Shown piece after piece: positions 19,331 through 27,700 of a DNA stretch of 64,000 bases. The DNA comes from Arthrobacter russicus. Its GTDB lineage: Bacteria > Actinomycetota > Actinomycetes > Actinomycetales > Micrococcaceae. Where the stretch lies: assembly GCF_031454135.1 (NCBI RefSeq), contig NZ_JAVDQF010000001.1, forward strand, positions 2,170,001 to 2,234,000, read 5' to 3'. The notes beneath the pieces are model-generated. The model had not been told where the DNA came from, searched no databases, and saw only the letters and a program-made list of their open reading frames with translations. Numbering within the stretch: the first letter of the stretch is position 1; each line of letters begins with the position of its first letter. The position numbers and the translations under genes were made by a program.

Positions 19331-19816
19331 CTACGGCCTCAATTCGATGACCGTCTTACCGATCCGGACCGGGACACCGAGTTCCACCGGCAGTGCGCGG
19401 GTGAGTTGCTGGTCAGCGAGATACGTCCCATTGGTCGAGCCGAGGTCTTCGATGAACCAGCGGCTGCCCTGCGGGAAGAGCCGGGCATGCCGTCCGGAGG
19501 CGTAGTCGTCCTCCAGTACCAGGGTGGATTCCTGGGCCCGGCCGAGCAGGATCGGCGTACCGTCGAGGTCGATGACGCGACCGCTCAACGGACCCTCGAC
19601 CACGATGAGTTGCCGGGCGTGCTGCCGCGCGGGGGACTCGTCGACCAACTCCGGGTGCTTGCGCGCCTGCCTGGCGGTCGGCGTTCCGGTGCGGACCTTG
19701 CGGCCGATCACCAGATCCCGCCGCATCGCGGTGACGATGCTGAAAATCAGCACCCACAGGAGCAGCAGGAAGCCGAATCGGAGCACGGTCAGGGTCAGCC
19801 CGTTCAGGTCCAGCAT
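19331..19816 (-). CDS. fhaB: FHA-domain protein FhaB (FipA)
   Basis: 161 residues. A membrane helix at the N-terminus (about 10-30), a linker containing the Thr-rich segment GTPTARQARK that is a kinase target region in the family, then an FHA domain (about 70-158) with LGRAQES, SGRHARL and DLGSTNGTYL. FHA domains bind phosphothreonine, so this protein reads PknA/PknB signals at the division site. The stop/start relation to fhaA is a one-base overlap. Confidence 0.93.
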   Translation of the reverse strand: MLDLNGLTLTVLRFGFLLLLWVLIFSIVTAMRRDLVIGRKVRTGTPTARQARKHPELVDESPARQHARQLIVVEGPLSGRVIDLDGTPILLGRAQESTLVLEDDYASGRHARLFPQGSRWFIEDLGSTNGTYLADQQLTRALPVELGVPVRIGKTVIELRP

Positions 19817-20631
19817 CAGCGGCCGCTTCCCGGGCGCGAGCCGGTTTTCGCAGGCAACAGCCGGAAGGTCATCTTGGTGCGCCCGATGGTGAGCACATCG
19901 CCGTCGCGCAGGGCAAGGCTGCCGTTGATCCGGGAGCCGTTCAGGAAACTTCCATTGGTCGAGCCGAGGTCGACTGCAGTGCCTTGGCCGTCGTCGAGCC
20001 GGATTTCCAAGTGCTTCCGGGATACCCCGGTGTCGTCGACCAGGATGTCGGCTTCCGAGGAGCGGCCCAGGGTGATCGATGAGGCATTGAGCGAGTAGCG
20101 CTGGCCATCGATGTCCAGCACCGGTTGCAGGGCCACCGCCGGCCGCACCGGGCCGGCGGATTCGGGTGCCGCGCTCCTGGGCGCCGGCTGGGCCGGCCGG
20201 GGGGCGCGGGGTGGTTGCATCGCCGGATAGGCCGGTTGCGCTTGTTGCGCCTGGCCGTTGCTCTTCTCGGTATTCGAGAGCACCTGGAATTCGCCGGACT
20301 TGTTTTCCACGGTCTGGGTGAAGGAGACCTTGACCGGCCCCTGCAAGGTGTATCCCTGGGAGCGGGCGTGCCGGATCGCGACATCGCAGAGCTCTTCGGC
20401 TAGCGCGGTTCCCCAGCTCCGGGCACGCTCGAAATCAGGGCCGCTGAGCCGGACGTCGTAGACGTTCGGGGCGAGCGTCCGCCCTGCGGCCATGGTCATA
20501 GCTTTGTCGTCCATTTCGCGACGCAGCCGACTGGCGATCTCCACCGGCTGGACTTGCGATTTGGACCCGCGGGCGAAAGCGCCGCGGACGGCCTTCTCCA
20601 AGCCTCGCTCAACATTGTCGAGTAGTCCCAC
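19816..20631 (-). CDS. fhaA: FHA-domain protein FhaA with N-terminal DUF3662 domain
   Basis: 271 residues. The N-terminal DUF3662 domain (about 1-125) begins GLLDNVERGLEKAVRGAF and contains VQPVEIASRL. A short Pro/Ala/Gln linker and a C-terminal FHA domain (about 175-260, LGRSSEAD, SRKHLE, DLGSTNGSFLNG) follow. It is much shorter than mycobacterial FhaA (long disordered middle). It is the first gene of the seven-gene operon. I choose GTG 20631 because AGGAGG lies 5 bases ahead, rather than the GTG at 20637 that touches the ribosome site. Confidence 0.93.
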   Translation of the reverse strand: MGLLDNVERGLEKAVRGAFARGSKSQVQPVEIASRLRREMDDKAMTMAAGRTLAPNVYDVRLSGPDFERARSWGTALAEELCDVAIRHARSQGYTLQGPVKVSFTQTVENKSGEFQVLSNTEKSNGQAQQAQPAYPAMQPPRAPRPAQPAPRSAAPESAGPVRPAVALQPVLDIDGQRYSLNASSITLGRSSEADILVDDTGVSRKHLEIRLDDGQGTAVDLGSTNGSFLNGSRINGSLALRDGDVLTIGRTKMTFRLLPAKTGSRPGSGR

Positions 20632-20948
20632 GGACACCTCCTCAGGTTCTCGGTTTCCGGTGCACAGGGCACCGTTTGTCGGCTGGTCCGACGAAGCGGC
20701 CAGGTATTGCTTCTGGGCTAGATACTACTTGGTGAGCCCGGCAAAGACCTTAAAGCACAACGTCCGAGGGTTGCCGAAAGTTCTCCGCGCGGCTGCTCCG
20801 CGCCCGCCCGGCCCGCTAAATTCCAGGCCTCCGCGGACTGTTGGGCACCGAGTTTAGGAATATCGGCCGGTTGTCCGCTATGCTTGTTTTCGCTGTGATT
20901 CCGGGATCCGGGCAGAGAAAGTTTCTGTCGGTCCGGAATGAGCACTCT
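20632..20948. promoter_or_regulatory. Divergent upstream region of the fhaA operon and tRNA-Leu
   Basis: About 317 bases without a gene that must contain the promoter of the fhaA-pknB operon (minus strand) and of the tRNA (plus strand). I see a TTGTCC...TATGCT cluster at 20871-20884 and AT-rich words around 20720-20760, but no pair with convincing 16-18 base spacing. No hairpin longer than 8 bp stands out. Confidence 0.4.
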
Positions 20949-21031
20949 GCGCGAGTGGCGGAACGGCAGACGCGCTGGCTTCAGGTGCCAGTATCCGAAA
21001 GGGTGTGGGGGTTCAAATCCCCCCTCGCGCA
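20949..21031 (+). tRNA. trnL: tRNA-Leu (anticodon CAG)
   Basis: A class II tRNA of 83 bases. The acceptor stem GCGCGAG (20949-20955) pairs with CTCGCGC (21024-21030), discriminator A at 21031. The anticodon stem CTGGC/GCCAG encloses the loop TTCAGGT with CAG at 20982-20984. A variable arm (CC GAAA GG core) and the T-arm GGGGG TTCAAAT CCCCC are present. CCA is not encoded. It reads CUG, a dominant Leu codon in this DNA. A tRNA-Leu in front of fhaA is also found in mycobacteria. Confidence 0.97.
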
Positions 21032-21038
21032 CAAAAGT

Positions 21039-21072
21039 GAAGGCCCCGATCTCTGGATCGGGGCCTTCTTTG
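21039..21072 (+). terminator. Rho-independent terminator of tRNA-Leu
   Basis: A 13-bp perfect stem (GAAGGCCCCGATC, 21039-21051, with 21056-21068), tetraloop TCTG, followed by TTTGTGTTTG. It begins 8 bases after the tRNA. Confidence 0.93.
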
Positions 21073-21086
21073 TGTTTGCTTCCGCA

Positions 21087-21143
21087 CGAGTGGCCAGTTC
21101 TGCAGGCTAAATCTGGTTTTTAACCTGCAGAACTGGCCACTCG
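21087..21143. repeat. Intergenic palindrome, CGAGTG type
   Basis: 20-base perfect arms (CGAGTGGCCAGTTCTGCAGG at 21087-21106; complement at 21124-21143) around a 17-base AT-rich centre. It lies between the tRNA terminator and the end of the minus-strand oxidoreductase. Its outer CGAGTG..CAGTT pattern is shared with the palindrome at 6292. Confidence 0.9.
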
Positions 21144-21171
21144 ATGAGGGCAGGGCGGAAGTACGAAGAGC

Positions 21172-22611
21172 TCAGGGGGCCAGGCTGGGCGGCTGCAGCC
21201 CGAAAACCTCGCTGAGTGCCAAATGGGCCGCGTGCATGCCGCCCATGCCGTGTACGCCCGGCCCAGGGGTGGTCGAGGCGGAACCCAGGTACAGCCCGCG
21301 GACCGGGGTCTTCCACGGCGTGCCGCCGAACACCGGACGGGCCAGCAGCTGGCGAAGATCAGTGGTTCCCGCGCCGAAGTCGCCGCCGATGTAATTGGCG
21401 TTGTATTCGGAGAGCTGCTGCGCGGTCGTCGCTTTCGACTGGACGATGGTGTCCCGGAAGCCGGGTGCGAACCGTTCGATCTGGCGTACTACGGCTTCCG
21501 TCATGTCCGTGGTGGAGCCGGCCGGCACGTGGCAATAGGTCCAAAGCACCTGCCGGCCCGACGGCGCCCGGCCGGCGTCGAACTGGCTGGGCTGGGAAAG
21601 CAGCACATAGGGCTTCGCGGGATGCACGCCCCGGGCCACCTCGGCTTCGGCCCGGGCCATTTCCGCGCGGGTTCCGGCGACATGGGCAGTTCCGGTCGCG
21701 GCGATCTCCGGATTCTGCCAGGGGACCGGCTCGGAAAGGATGAAATCGACCTTGCAGGCCGCATTGTTGTACCGGAAGCGTCGCAGCGCATCCGCATACC
21801 GGTCGGGGAGCCGGTCTCCGGCGATCTGGAGCAATGCTTTGGGCGTGGTGTCCAGGAGCACCGCGGAAGCGTCGGAAAGCTCGGCCAGGTCATCGATCCG
21901 GCGACCGGTGTGCAGCCGGCCGCCATGGGCCAGGAAATCGTCCAGCATGGCCTTGGCGATGCTCGCCGAGCCGCCGCGTGGAATCGGCCAGCCGACGGTG
22001 TGCGCCAAATGGCCCAGCACCAGCCCGGCCGCACTGCTGGCCAGCGAAGGCATCGGGCCGACCGGGTGCGCGGCGACGCCGGTGATCAGTGCGGGCGCCG
22101 TCGCCCCACGGAAGCCGGTGTTCCACCAGGGCCCGCCTTGCCACAGCGTGCCCAGGCCCAAGGCCAGCGGGCCGGCGATCCCGGAAGGGACCCGCCACAC
22201 CTGATTCAGCGCCAGATCCAGCACCGCCTCGGTGTTCCGGACCAGCGGTGCCATCAACCGCCGGTACGCCGCGCCGTCCACGCCGAGCGAGGCGACCGTG
22301 CGCGCCAAATCCCGATAGGCCAAACCGGCCTGCCCGCCGTCGAGCGGGTGCGCGTAGGAGATTTCCGGGACGAACCATTCGATCCGTTCGGCGAGGCCGA
22401 ATTCCCGGAAAAACGGCGAGGCCAGGGCCATCGGGTGCACTGCGGAACAGACATCGTGCCAGCTGCCGGGCTCGATCAGTTCTTCGGTCCGGGTGCCGCC
22501 GCCGATTGTGTCTTTGGCTTCGTAGAGGTCCACCGGCACGCCGGCGCGGGCCAGCACGACGGCGGCTGCCAAGCCGTTCGGCCCGGAGCCGACGACGGCG
22601 GCGCCGCTCAC
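21172..22611 (-). CDS. FAD-dependent oxidoreductase, phytoene desaturase-like (CrtI/PYROXD2-type)
   Basis: 479 residues. The N-terminal dinucleotide-binding motif VVGSGPNGLAAAVVLARAG is followed by the GG-doublet region IGGGTRT. The C-terminal FAD-contact segment is GLYLGSASTTPGPGVHGMGG. The family includes carotenoid desaturases and isomerases, but no other carotenoid genes are present, so the substrate is unknown. Cytoplasmic or membrane-associated. Its start overlaps the end of the HTTM gene by four bases, which suggests one transcript with the HTTM/DUF5819 pair. Confidence 0.85.
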   Translation of the reverse strand: MSGAAVVGSGPNGLAAAVVLARAGVPVDLYEAKDTIGGGTRTEELIEPGSWHDVCSAVHPMALASPFFREFGLAERIEWFVPEISYAHPLDGGQAGLAYRDLARTVASLGVDGAAYRRLMAPLVRNTEAVLDLALNQVWRVPSGIAGPLALGLGTLWQGGPWWNTGFRGATAPALITGVAAHPVGPMPSLASSAAGLVLGHLAHTVGWPIPRGGSASIAKAMLDDFLAHGGRLHTGRRIDDLAELSDASAVLLDTTPKALLQIAGDRLPDRYADALRRFRYNNAACKVDFILSEPVPWQNPEIAATGTAHVAGTRAEMARAEAEVARGVHPAKPYVLLSQPSQFDAGRAPSGRQVLWTYCHVPAGSTTDMTEAVVRQIERFAPGFRDTIVQSKATTAQQLSEYNANYIGGDFGAGTTDLRQLLARPVFGGTPWKTPVRGLYLGSASTTPGPGVHGMGGMHAAHLALSEVFGLQPPSLAP

Positions 22612-23804
22612 TGGATCGCTACTGGTTGTTTGCCCATGGATTCACGGTACTTCGTCCGGATCCGGTTGCCCACGTTCTTCCAGGTCCGGTCGCGGATGAA
22701 GATCGAATCGATGGCGATCATGGTCAACGAGAACCAGGGCAGGCCCATCAGGACCGCGATGCCGATGTGGAAGGACAGGATGCCGAACAGCGCCAGGATC
22801 CGGGTCGGCCGGGTCAGCAGCATCAGGGGGAAGGACATCTGGATGATGATCGAACTCCAGCTGATGATCGCGACCATCGGCGCCCAGTAGGTGAACAGCT
22901 GGCTCAGCTCGGGCCAAGTGCCGAAGCGGTCGGTCATCAACGGGTTGTAGATCGCATAGCCGGTGGACCAGGGCGTGCCGCCGGCCTTGTACAGGGCGCC
23001 GGAGACGTAGACGAAACAGACCTGGGCGGTGAGCACGACCAAGGTCAGATTGTGGAACAAGTTGCTGATCTGCGGGTCGAAGAGGCCTTCGCCGCGCCAT
23101 TTGCGCACGATCCAGGGGGTAGCTTCGGTGAACGTGCCGGCGAACTTCCGACGCCGCCGGGCATCGAGTGAGAGCCGGGCGGCGGGGTCGGCGAAGAACA
23201 GGAAGAGCAACGCGATGCGGTACATGTTGTCGCCCTGGTCACCGAGCATGTCGTTGGCTTCGATGAAGGAGACCCAGAGGATGAAATAGACCGGCAGCAC
23301 GAACTTGAAGCGCCAACCGATGGTGAAGAGCACCGCCACGAACATCAGGACCAGGTAGAGGAAGGTGTAAACCGCCCCGTTGGTGATCGCATCATGGAAG
23401 ACCGAGAAGATCCAGATCTTCGGGAAATCGCTTTTCGCCGTGGCGGCTTCGCCGTTCCAGACCGATCCGGGGCCGAAGCTGTACAACCGGGTGGAGAAGT
23501 TGAAGAACAACAGCCCGAAGCCGGTGACGCCGAACACGATCCGGGTCACGGCCAGGCCGTAGAGCGACTTCTTGCTGTCCAAGAGCCAGGCCTCGGTCCA
23601 GAAGTACCCGCGCTTGCCCACGTCGGTGATCACGTCGATCAAATCCTGGAACAAGCCGGTCAAGAACGCCCAGAAGCCGAAGACGAAGCGCAGGAACGGG
23701 TTCGCCGAGGTGCGCGCGGGCTTGGCCGGGGCGGGCCCCTGCGGAGCTTTCTCCGGTGCGGGTTCGGGAGCGGGCTGGGTTTCTTCGGCCTTGGTGCTGG
23801 TCAT
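22608..23804 (-). CDS. HTTM-domain (vitamin K-dependent carboxylase-like) membrane protein
   Basis: 398 residues. A Pro/Ala/Lys-rich N-terminal tail (~1-40) precedes a multi-pass HTTM domain. Recognisable segments include LYGLAVTRIVFGVTGFGLL, WVSFIEANDMLGDQGDN (the usual region after the second helix pair), LLFLFFADPAARLSLD and the C-terminal LPWFSLTMIAIDSIFI. HTTM proteins are related to the membrane part of gamma-glutamyl carboxylase and to SdpB. The start is ATG 23804, overlapping the DUF5819 stop (ATGA). The open frame extends much further upstream, but that part is antisense-like to DUF5819. The gene pair DUF5819-HTTM is common in actinobacteria; its function is not established. Confidence 0.88.
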   Translation of the reverse strand: MTSTKAEETQPAPEPAPEKAPQGPAPAKPARTSANPFLRFVFGFWAFLTGLFQDLIDVITDVGKRGYFWTEAWLLDSKKSLYGLAVTRIVFGVTGFGLLFFNFSTRLYSFGPGSVWNGEAATAKSDFPKIWIFSVFHDAITNGAVYTFLYLVLMFVAVLFTIGWRFKFVLPVYFILWVSFIEANDMLGDQGDNMYRIALLFLFFADPAARLSLDARRRRKFAGTFTEATPWIVRKWRGEGLFDPQISNLFHNLTLVVLTAQVCFVYVSGALYKAGGTPWSTGYAIYNPLMTDRFGTWPELSQLFTYWAPMVAIISWSSIIIQMSFPLMLLTRPTRILALFGILSFHIGIAVLMGLPWFSLTMIAIDSIFIRDRTWKNVGNRIRTKYRESMGKQPVAIQ

Positions 23805-24583
23805 CGCGGAAGCCTTTCGTACGCGGCTTTGAAGACATCGGCGAAATCTTTGTCCGACTGGCCGGGGGCGACCTCCAGGCCGCGCCAGCCGGTGTCCGCA
23901 ATCTGCATCGGTTGCGGCTGCACACCCGGGGTGTTGCGATCCGCGAACGGGATCACGTTTTGCCGGTAGACCTGGAACTGGACCCTGGTCACCGAACTGC
24001 CCCAGACCGCTCGGGCGACCTGGGTGGCGTACTTGATCACGGTGTTCTCGGAGTCCAAATAGGGTGCGATCACGTCCGGGGTGCCGTACGATTGCAGCTT
24101 TTCGTTCAACCGGATCGGCCAGTCGTTCCCGTTGAAGTAGTTCAGCGCGGTGACGACTTTGTGGTCGGCGGTCAAGGCGTCCCACTTCCCTTTGTACTCC
24201 GAAGCCAACTCGCCGGCGCCGATGCCGGCCCGGGGTGGGAAGAGGTTGTGCCGGATCATCGAGGTCTCGACTTCGGTGGCGTCGACCCAGTCGGTGATTT
24301 CTTCCGCACCGTCCTTGGGCAGCGCGGCCCGGACTTTCAAGACGTAATTGCCGTTGATCGGCTCCGGGGCGAAGACGCTCCAGGATTGGCCGAACATCGG
24401 GATCATGTAGGACGAGAGCACTTGCTGCCCGCCCGGGAACAGTGCCCGGGCTCCGGCTGAATACGGTGCTATCCACAAAAAAGAAGCGGCGATGTGCCAT
24501 ACCGCCGCCAGGACCGCGACGACCATCACCGCCCGAACGATTTTCTTCCGTGCCGGTCTTGCCGGCGGCACCGCTTCAGCCAT
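23801..24583 (-). CDS. DUF5819-family protein, SdpA-like partner of the HTTM protein
   Basis: 260 residues with a single N-terminal membrane helix (about 17-40, VMVVAVLAAVWHIAASFLW) and an extracytoplasmic domain. After the helix comes MFGQSWSVFAPEPINGNYVLKVRA, the family's hallmark, which resembles the Q-W-F..P pattern of SdpA. The pairing with an HTTM/SdpB-like gene supports an SdpA/SdpB-type relationship, where SdpAB are needed to mature the SdpC toxin of Bacillus. No SdpC-like gene is adjacent, so any toxin role is speculation. Start ATG at 24583; the gene lies 132 bases after the end of the giant surface protein gene. Confidence 0.8.
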   Translation of the reverse strand: MAEAVPPARPARKKIVRAVMVVAVLAAVWHIAASFLWIAPYSAGARALFPGGQQVLSSYMIPMFGQSWSVFAPEPINGNYVLKVRAALPKDGAEEITDWVDATEVETSMIRHNLFPPRAGIGAGELASEYKGKWDALTADHKVVTALNYFNGNDWPIRLNEKLQSYGTPDVIAPYLDSENTVIKYATQVARAVWGSSVTRVQFQVYRQNVIPFADRNTPGVQPQPMQIADTGWRGLEVAPGQSDKDFADVFKAAYERLPR

Positions 24584-24603
24584 CGATCATTACCCTTCAA
24601 CAC

Positions 24604-24648
24604 GACTGTGTGCTGGCCAGAAATCGCATTCCCGGCCAGCACACAGTC
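24604..24648. repeat. Palindrome between surface-protein gene and DUF5819 gene
   Basis: 15-base perfect arms (GACTGTGTGCTGGCC, 24604-24618; complement 24634-24648) with a 15-base loop. It may end transcription of the giant surface-protein gene (minus strand), although no T tract follows on that strand. Confidence 0.85.
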
Positions 24649-24715
24649 TATTCATTTGTGAGAATGATTCCGCTCTCGAAACACCAGAGCCGGATCATCC
24701 GTGCACGGTTCGGCG

Positions 24716-27700
24716 CTAGCTGCCGATCTCAGTTCCCCGGCGCTTGCGGCTGACCGCAATGCTGACCAGGGCTGCACCGAGCAGGAGCGCGATTCCAGCC
24801 CCGACGAAGATCGAGGTCGGATCGTTGGAGCCGGTGTTGGCGAGGCCGTCACCGGATCCGTTGCTGCTGCCCGAAGCATTGACATTGCCTGCGCCAGCCG
24901 GAACCACCTTGAACGAGACCGAACCGGTCTTGGCGGCATCGACTGTGGAGGTCAAGGTCACCGTGTGGTCGCCGAGTTCGAGGTTCTGGCTGTTGAAGGT
25001 GAACACGACCTGACCATTGGCGTCCGCCACCTGGCTGCCCAGCGGGCTCTGCTCGGAGAACAGGACCCCGGCCACCTTTTCGGTTGCCTTGAATCCGGTA
25101 CCGGTCACCTTGAGCACGACATTCGCACCCTTGTTGACCAGGTTCCGGTCGATGGTCACCTTGATGCCCGAGGCATTGCCGTTGGCGTCCGCTGCGGCAT
25201 TCGACGAGGCGCTGCTCGACGAATTCGCATTGGATGCCGCCGAGGCCGCTGCGCTAGCGTTGGCGTTGGCCGCTGCCGATGCTTTGGCATTCGAATCGGA
25301 CTGCGCTGCGGAGTTCGCGGCTGCGGTTGCCGCAGCTTGAGCCGAGGCATTCGCTGCGCTGGTTGCGTCAGCGGATGCATTGGCGGTGGCATTGGCGGTT
25401 GCTGCGGACTTCGCGGCGGCGTTGGCTGCGGTGTTGGCTGCGGCCGATGCCGTGCTGGTCGCGTCGGCGTTGGCGGCTGCCTGAGCTGCTGCCTGGGCCG
25501 CGGCGTTCGCCTTGGAATCGGCGTTGGCCGAAGCCGCAGCCGAGGCCGAAGCGTTCGCATTCGCGTTCGCCGTGGCATTCGCGTTAGCTGCTGCGGCTGC
25601 CGAAGCATTCGTCGACGAGTTCGCAGTCGCCGCGGCCTTGGAGGCCGCGTTGGCGTTCGCGGTTGCCGCAGCCGAGGCCGTGGCGTTCGTGTCGGACTGT
25701 GCTGCGGAGTTCGCGGCTGCGGTTGCTGCGGCTTGTGCCTGTGCATTGGCTGCGCTGGTTGCGTCAGCTGATGCGTTGGCGGTGGCATTGGCGGTTGCTG
25801 CGGACTTCGCGGCGGCGTTGGCTGCGGTGTTGGCTGCGGCCGATGCCGTGCTGGTCGCGTCGGCGTTGGCGGCTGCCTGAGCTGCTGCCTGGGCCGCGGC
25901 GTTCGCCTTGGAATCGGCATTCGCGGATGCGGACGCCGATGCCGAAGCATTCGTGTTCGCGCTCGCGGTGCCGTCCGCCGGGGTCACGGTCAGCGGAGTG
26001 CTGGTCGTGGTGGCGCCTTGGGTCCCGACGACGGTGTCGTTGCCGGGTTTGGCGTCGGCCGGTACCGGCAGGTCGGTTGCCGGCAGCGAGCCGTCAGCCG
26101 CCGGGGTGATCGAAACCGGGGCTCCGACGTTTGCACCGCTGGGGTCCTTGAGCTGGACCGAGACCGGGGTTCCGGGGGTCCAACCGGTGCCGGTGACGCT
26201 GGTCTTCTTGCCAGCGGGCACCGACGTCGGGTTGACCGTCAGAGCCGGGGTTCCGGCCGGCGTCACGGTCAGCGGCGCCGACTGCGTGTTGCTGCCTTGG
26301 GTTCCGACGACGGTGTAGGCGCCCGGGGTGGCGGTTGCCGGTACCGGGAGGTCGGTTGCCGGCAGCGAGCCGTCGGCAGCCGGGGTGATCGACACCGGAG
26401 TGCCGACTGCAGCGCCCGCCGGGTCGGTCAGCTGGACCGAGACCGGGGTTCCGGGGGTCCATCCGGTGCCGGTGACGCTGGTCTTGGTGCCAGCGGGAAC
26501 CGAAGCCGGATCGGCCTTGATCGTCGGTGCCGCAGCATCGGTGACGGTCAACGGAGCGGTCTGCGTGTTGCTGCCTTGGGTACCGACGACCGTGTAATCG
26601 CCGGCCTTGGTCCCGGCCGGAACCGGGAGATCGGTTGCCGGCAGCGAACCGTCGGTGCCCGGGGTGATCGAAACCGGGCTGCCCACATTGGCTCCGGCAG
26701 CATCCTTGAGCTGGACGGAGACCGGTGAAGCCGGGTCCCATCCGGTGCCGGTGACGCTGGTCTTGCCGCCGGCCGGGACCGAGGCCGGATCGGCCTTGAT
26801 CGTCGGTGCCGCAGCATCGGTGACGGTCAACGGAGCGGTCTGCGTGTTGCTGCCTTGGGTACCGACGACCGTGTAATCGCCGGCCTTGGTCCCGGCCGGA
26901 ACCGGGAGATCGGTTGCCGGCAGCGAACCGTCGGTGCCCGGGGTGATCGAAACCGGGCTGCCCACATTGGCTCCGGCAGCATCCTTGAGCTGGACGGAGA
27001 CCGGTGAAGCCGGGTCCCATCCGGTGCCGGTGACGCTGGTCTTGCCGCCGGCCGGGACCGAGGCCGGATCGGCCTTGATCGTCGGGGTGGCGGCAGCCGT
27101 GACCGTCAGCGGGGTGCTGACCGGCGGTGTGGTGCCTTGGGTGCCGACCACGGTGTATGCGCCCGCAGCCGAACCCGCAGGTACCGGGAGGTCGGTCGCC
27201 GGCAGTGAACCGTCAGCGTTCGGGGTGACCGAAACCGGGGCTCCGACGTTCGCGCCGCTGGGATCCTTGAGCTGGACCGAGACCGGAGTCCCGGTAGCCC
27301 ATCCGGTGCCGGTGACGCTGGTCTTGCCGCCGGCCGGGACCGAGGCCGGGTTGACGGCCAGTGCCGGAGCGGCTGCTGCTGCGCCGAAGTCGGCCGTCGA
27401 CGAGGAGATGCTGACCCGGGCCAGACCATCACGCGGGTCCGGAACCTGGCCGCCGCCGGGTGCCGGCGGGGTCGGGAATCCGGGCAAACCGCCCGGGAAC
27501 AGGACCAAGGTCAGCGCGCGGACCGAGTAGGCGGTCGGGCTGGCAATATCTGCCGGGCGTCCGTCCAGCGTCGGTTGATCGTTGATGATCAGTCGGGCAA
27601 CCTGCTTGATCGCTTGGAAAGCCGGGCTGAGGGCGTCTCCGGCAGCCTTGACAATCGGCTCCACGATGGCTTGGATCGGGCCGGGATTAGCGGTCAGGGT

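Noticed and set aside
20949-21143. Integrated element at the tRNA-Leu gene
   Set aside because: No integrase, no repeated tRNA 3' end in the window; the adjacent palindrome is not an attachment duplicate.
24701-25771. Long plus-strand open frame of 356 codons over the 3' end of the giant surface gene
   Set aside because: It is the antisense reading of the repetitive Ala-rich minus-strand gene; Gly/Arg/Cys-rich with no domain and no ribosome site.
26328-27530. Plus-strand repeated open frames opposite the Ig-like repeats
   Set aside because: They mirror the repeat structure of the minus-strand protein; repetition comes from the real gene.
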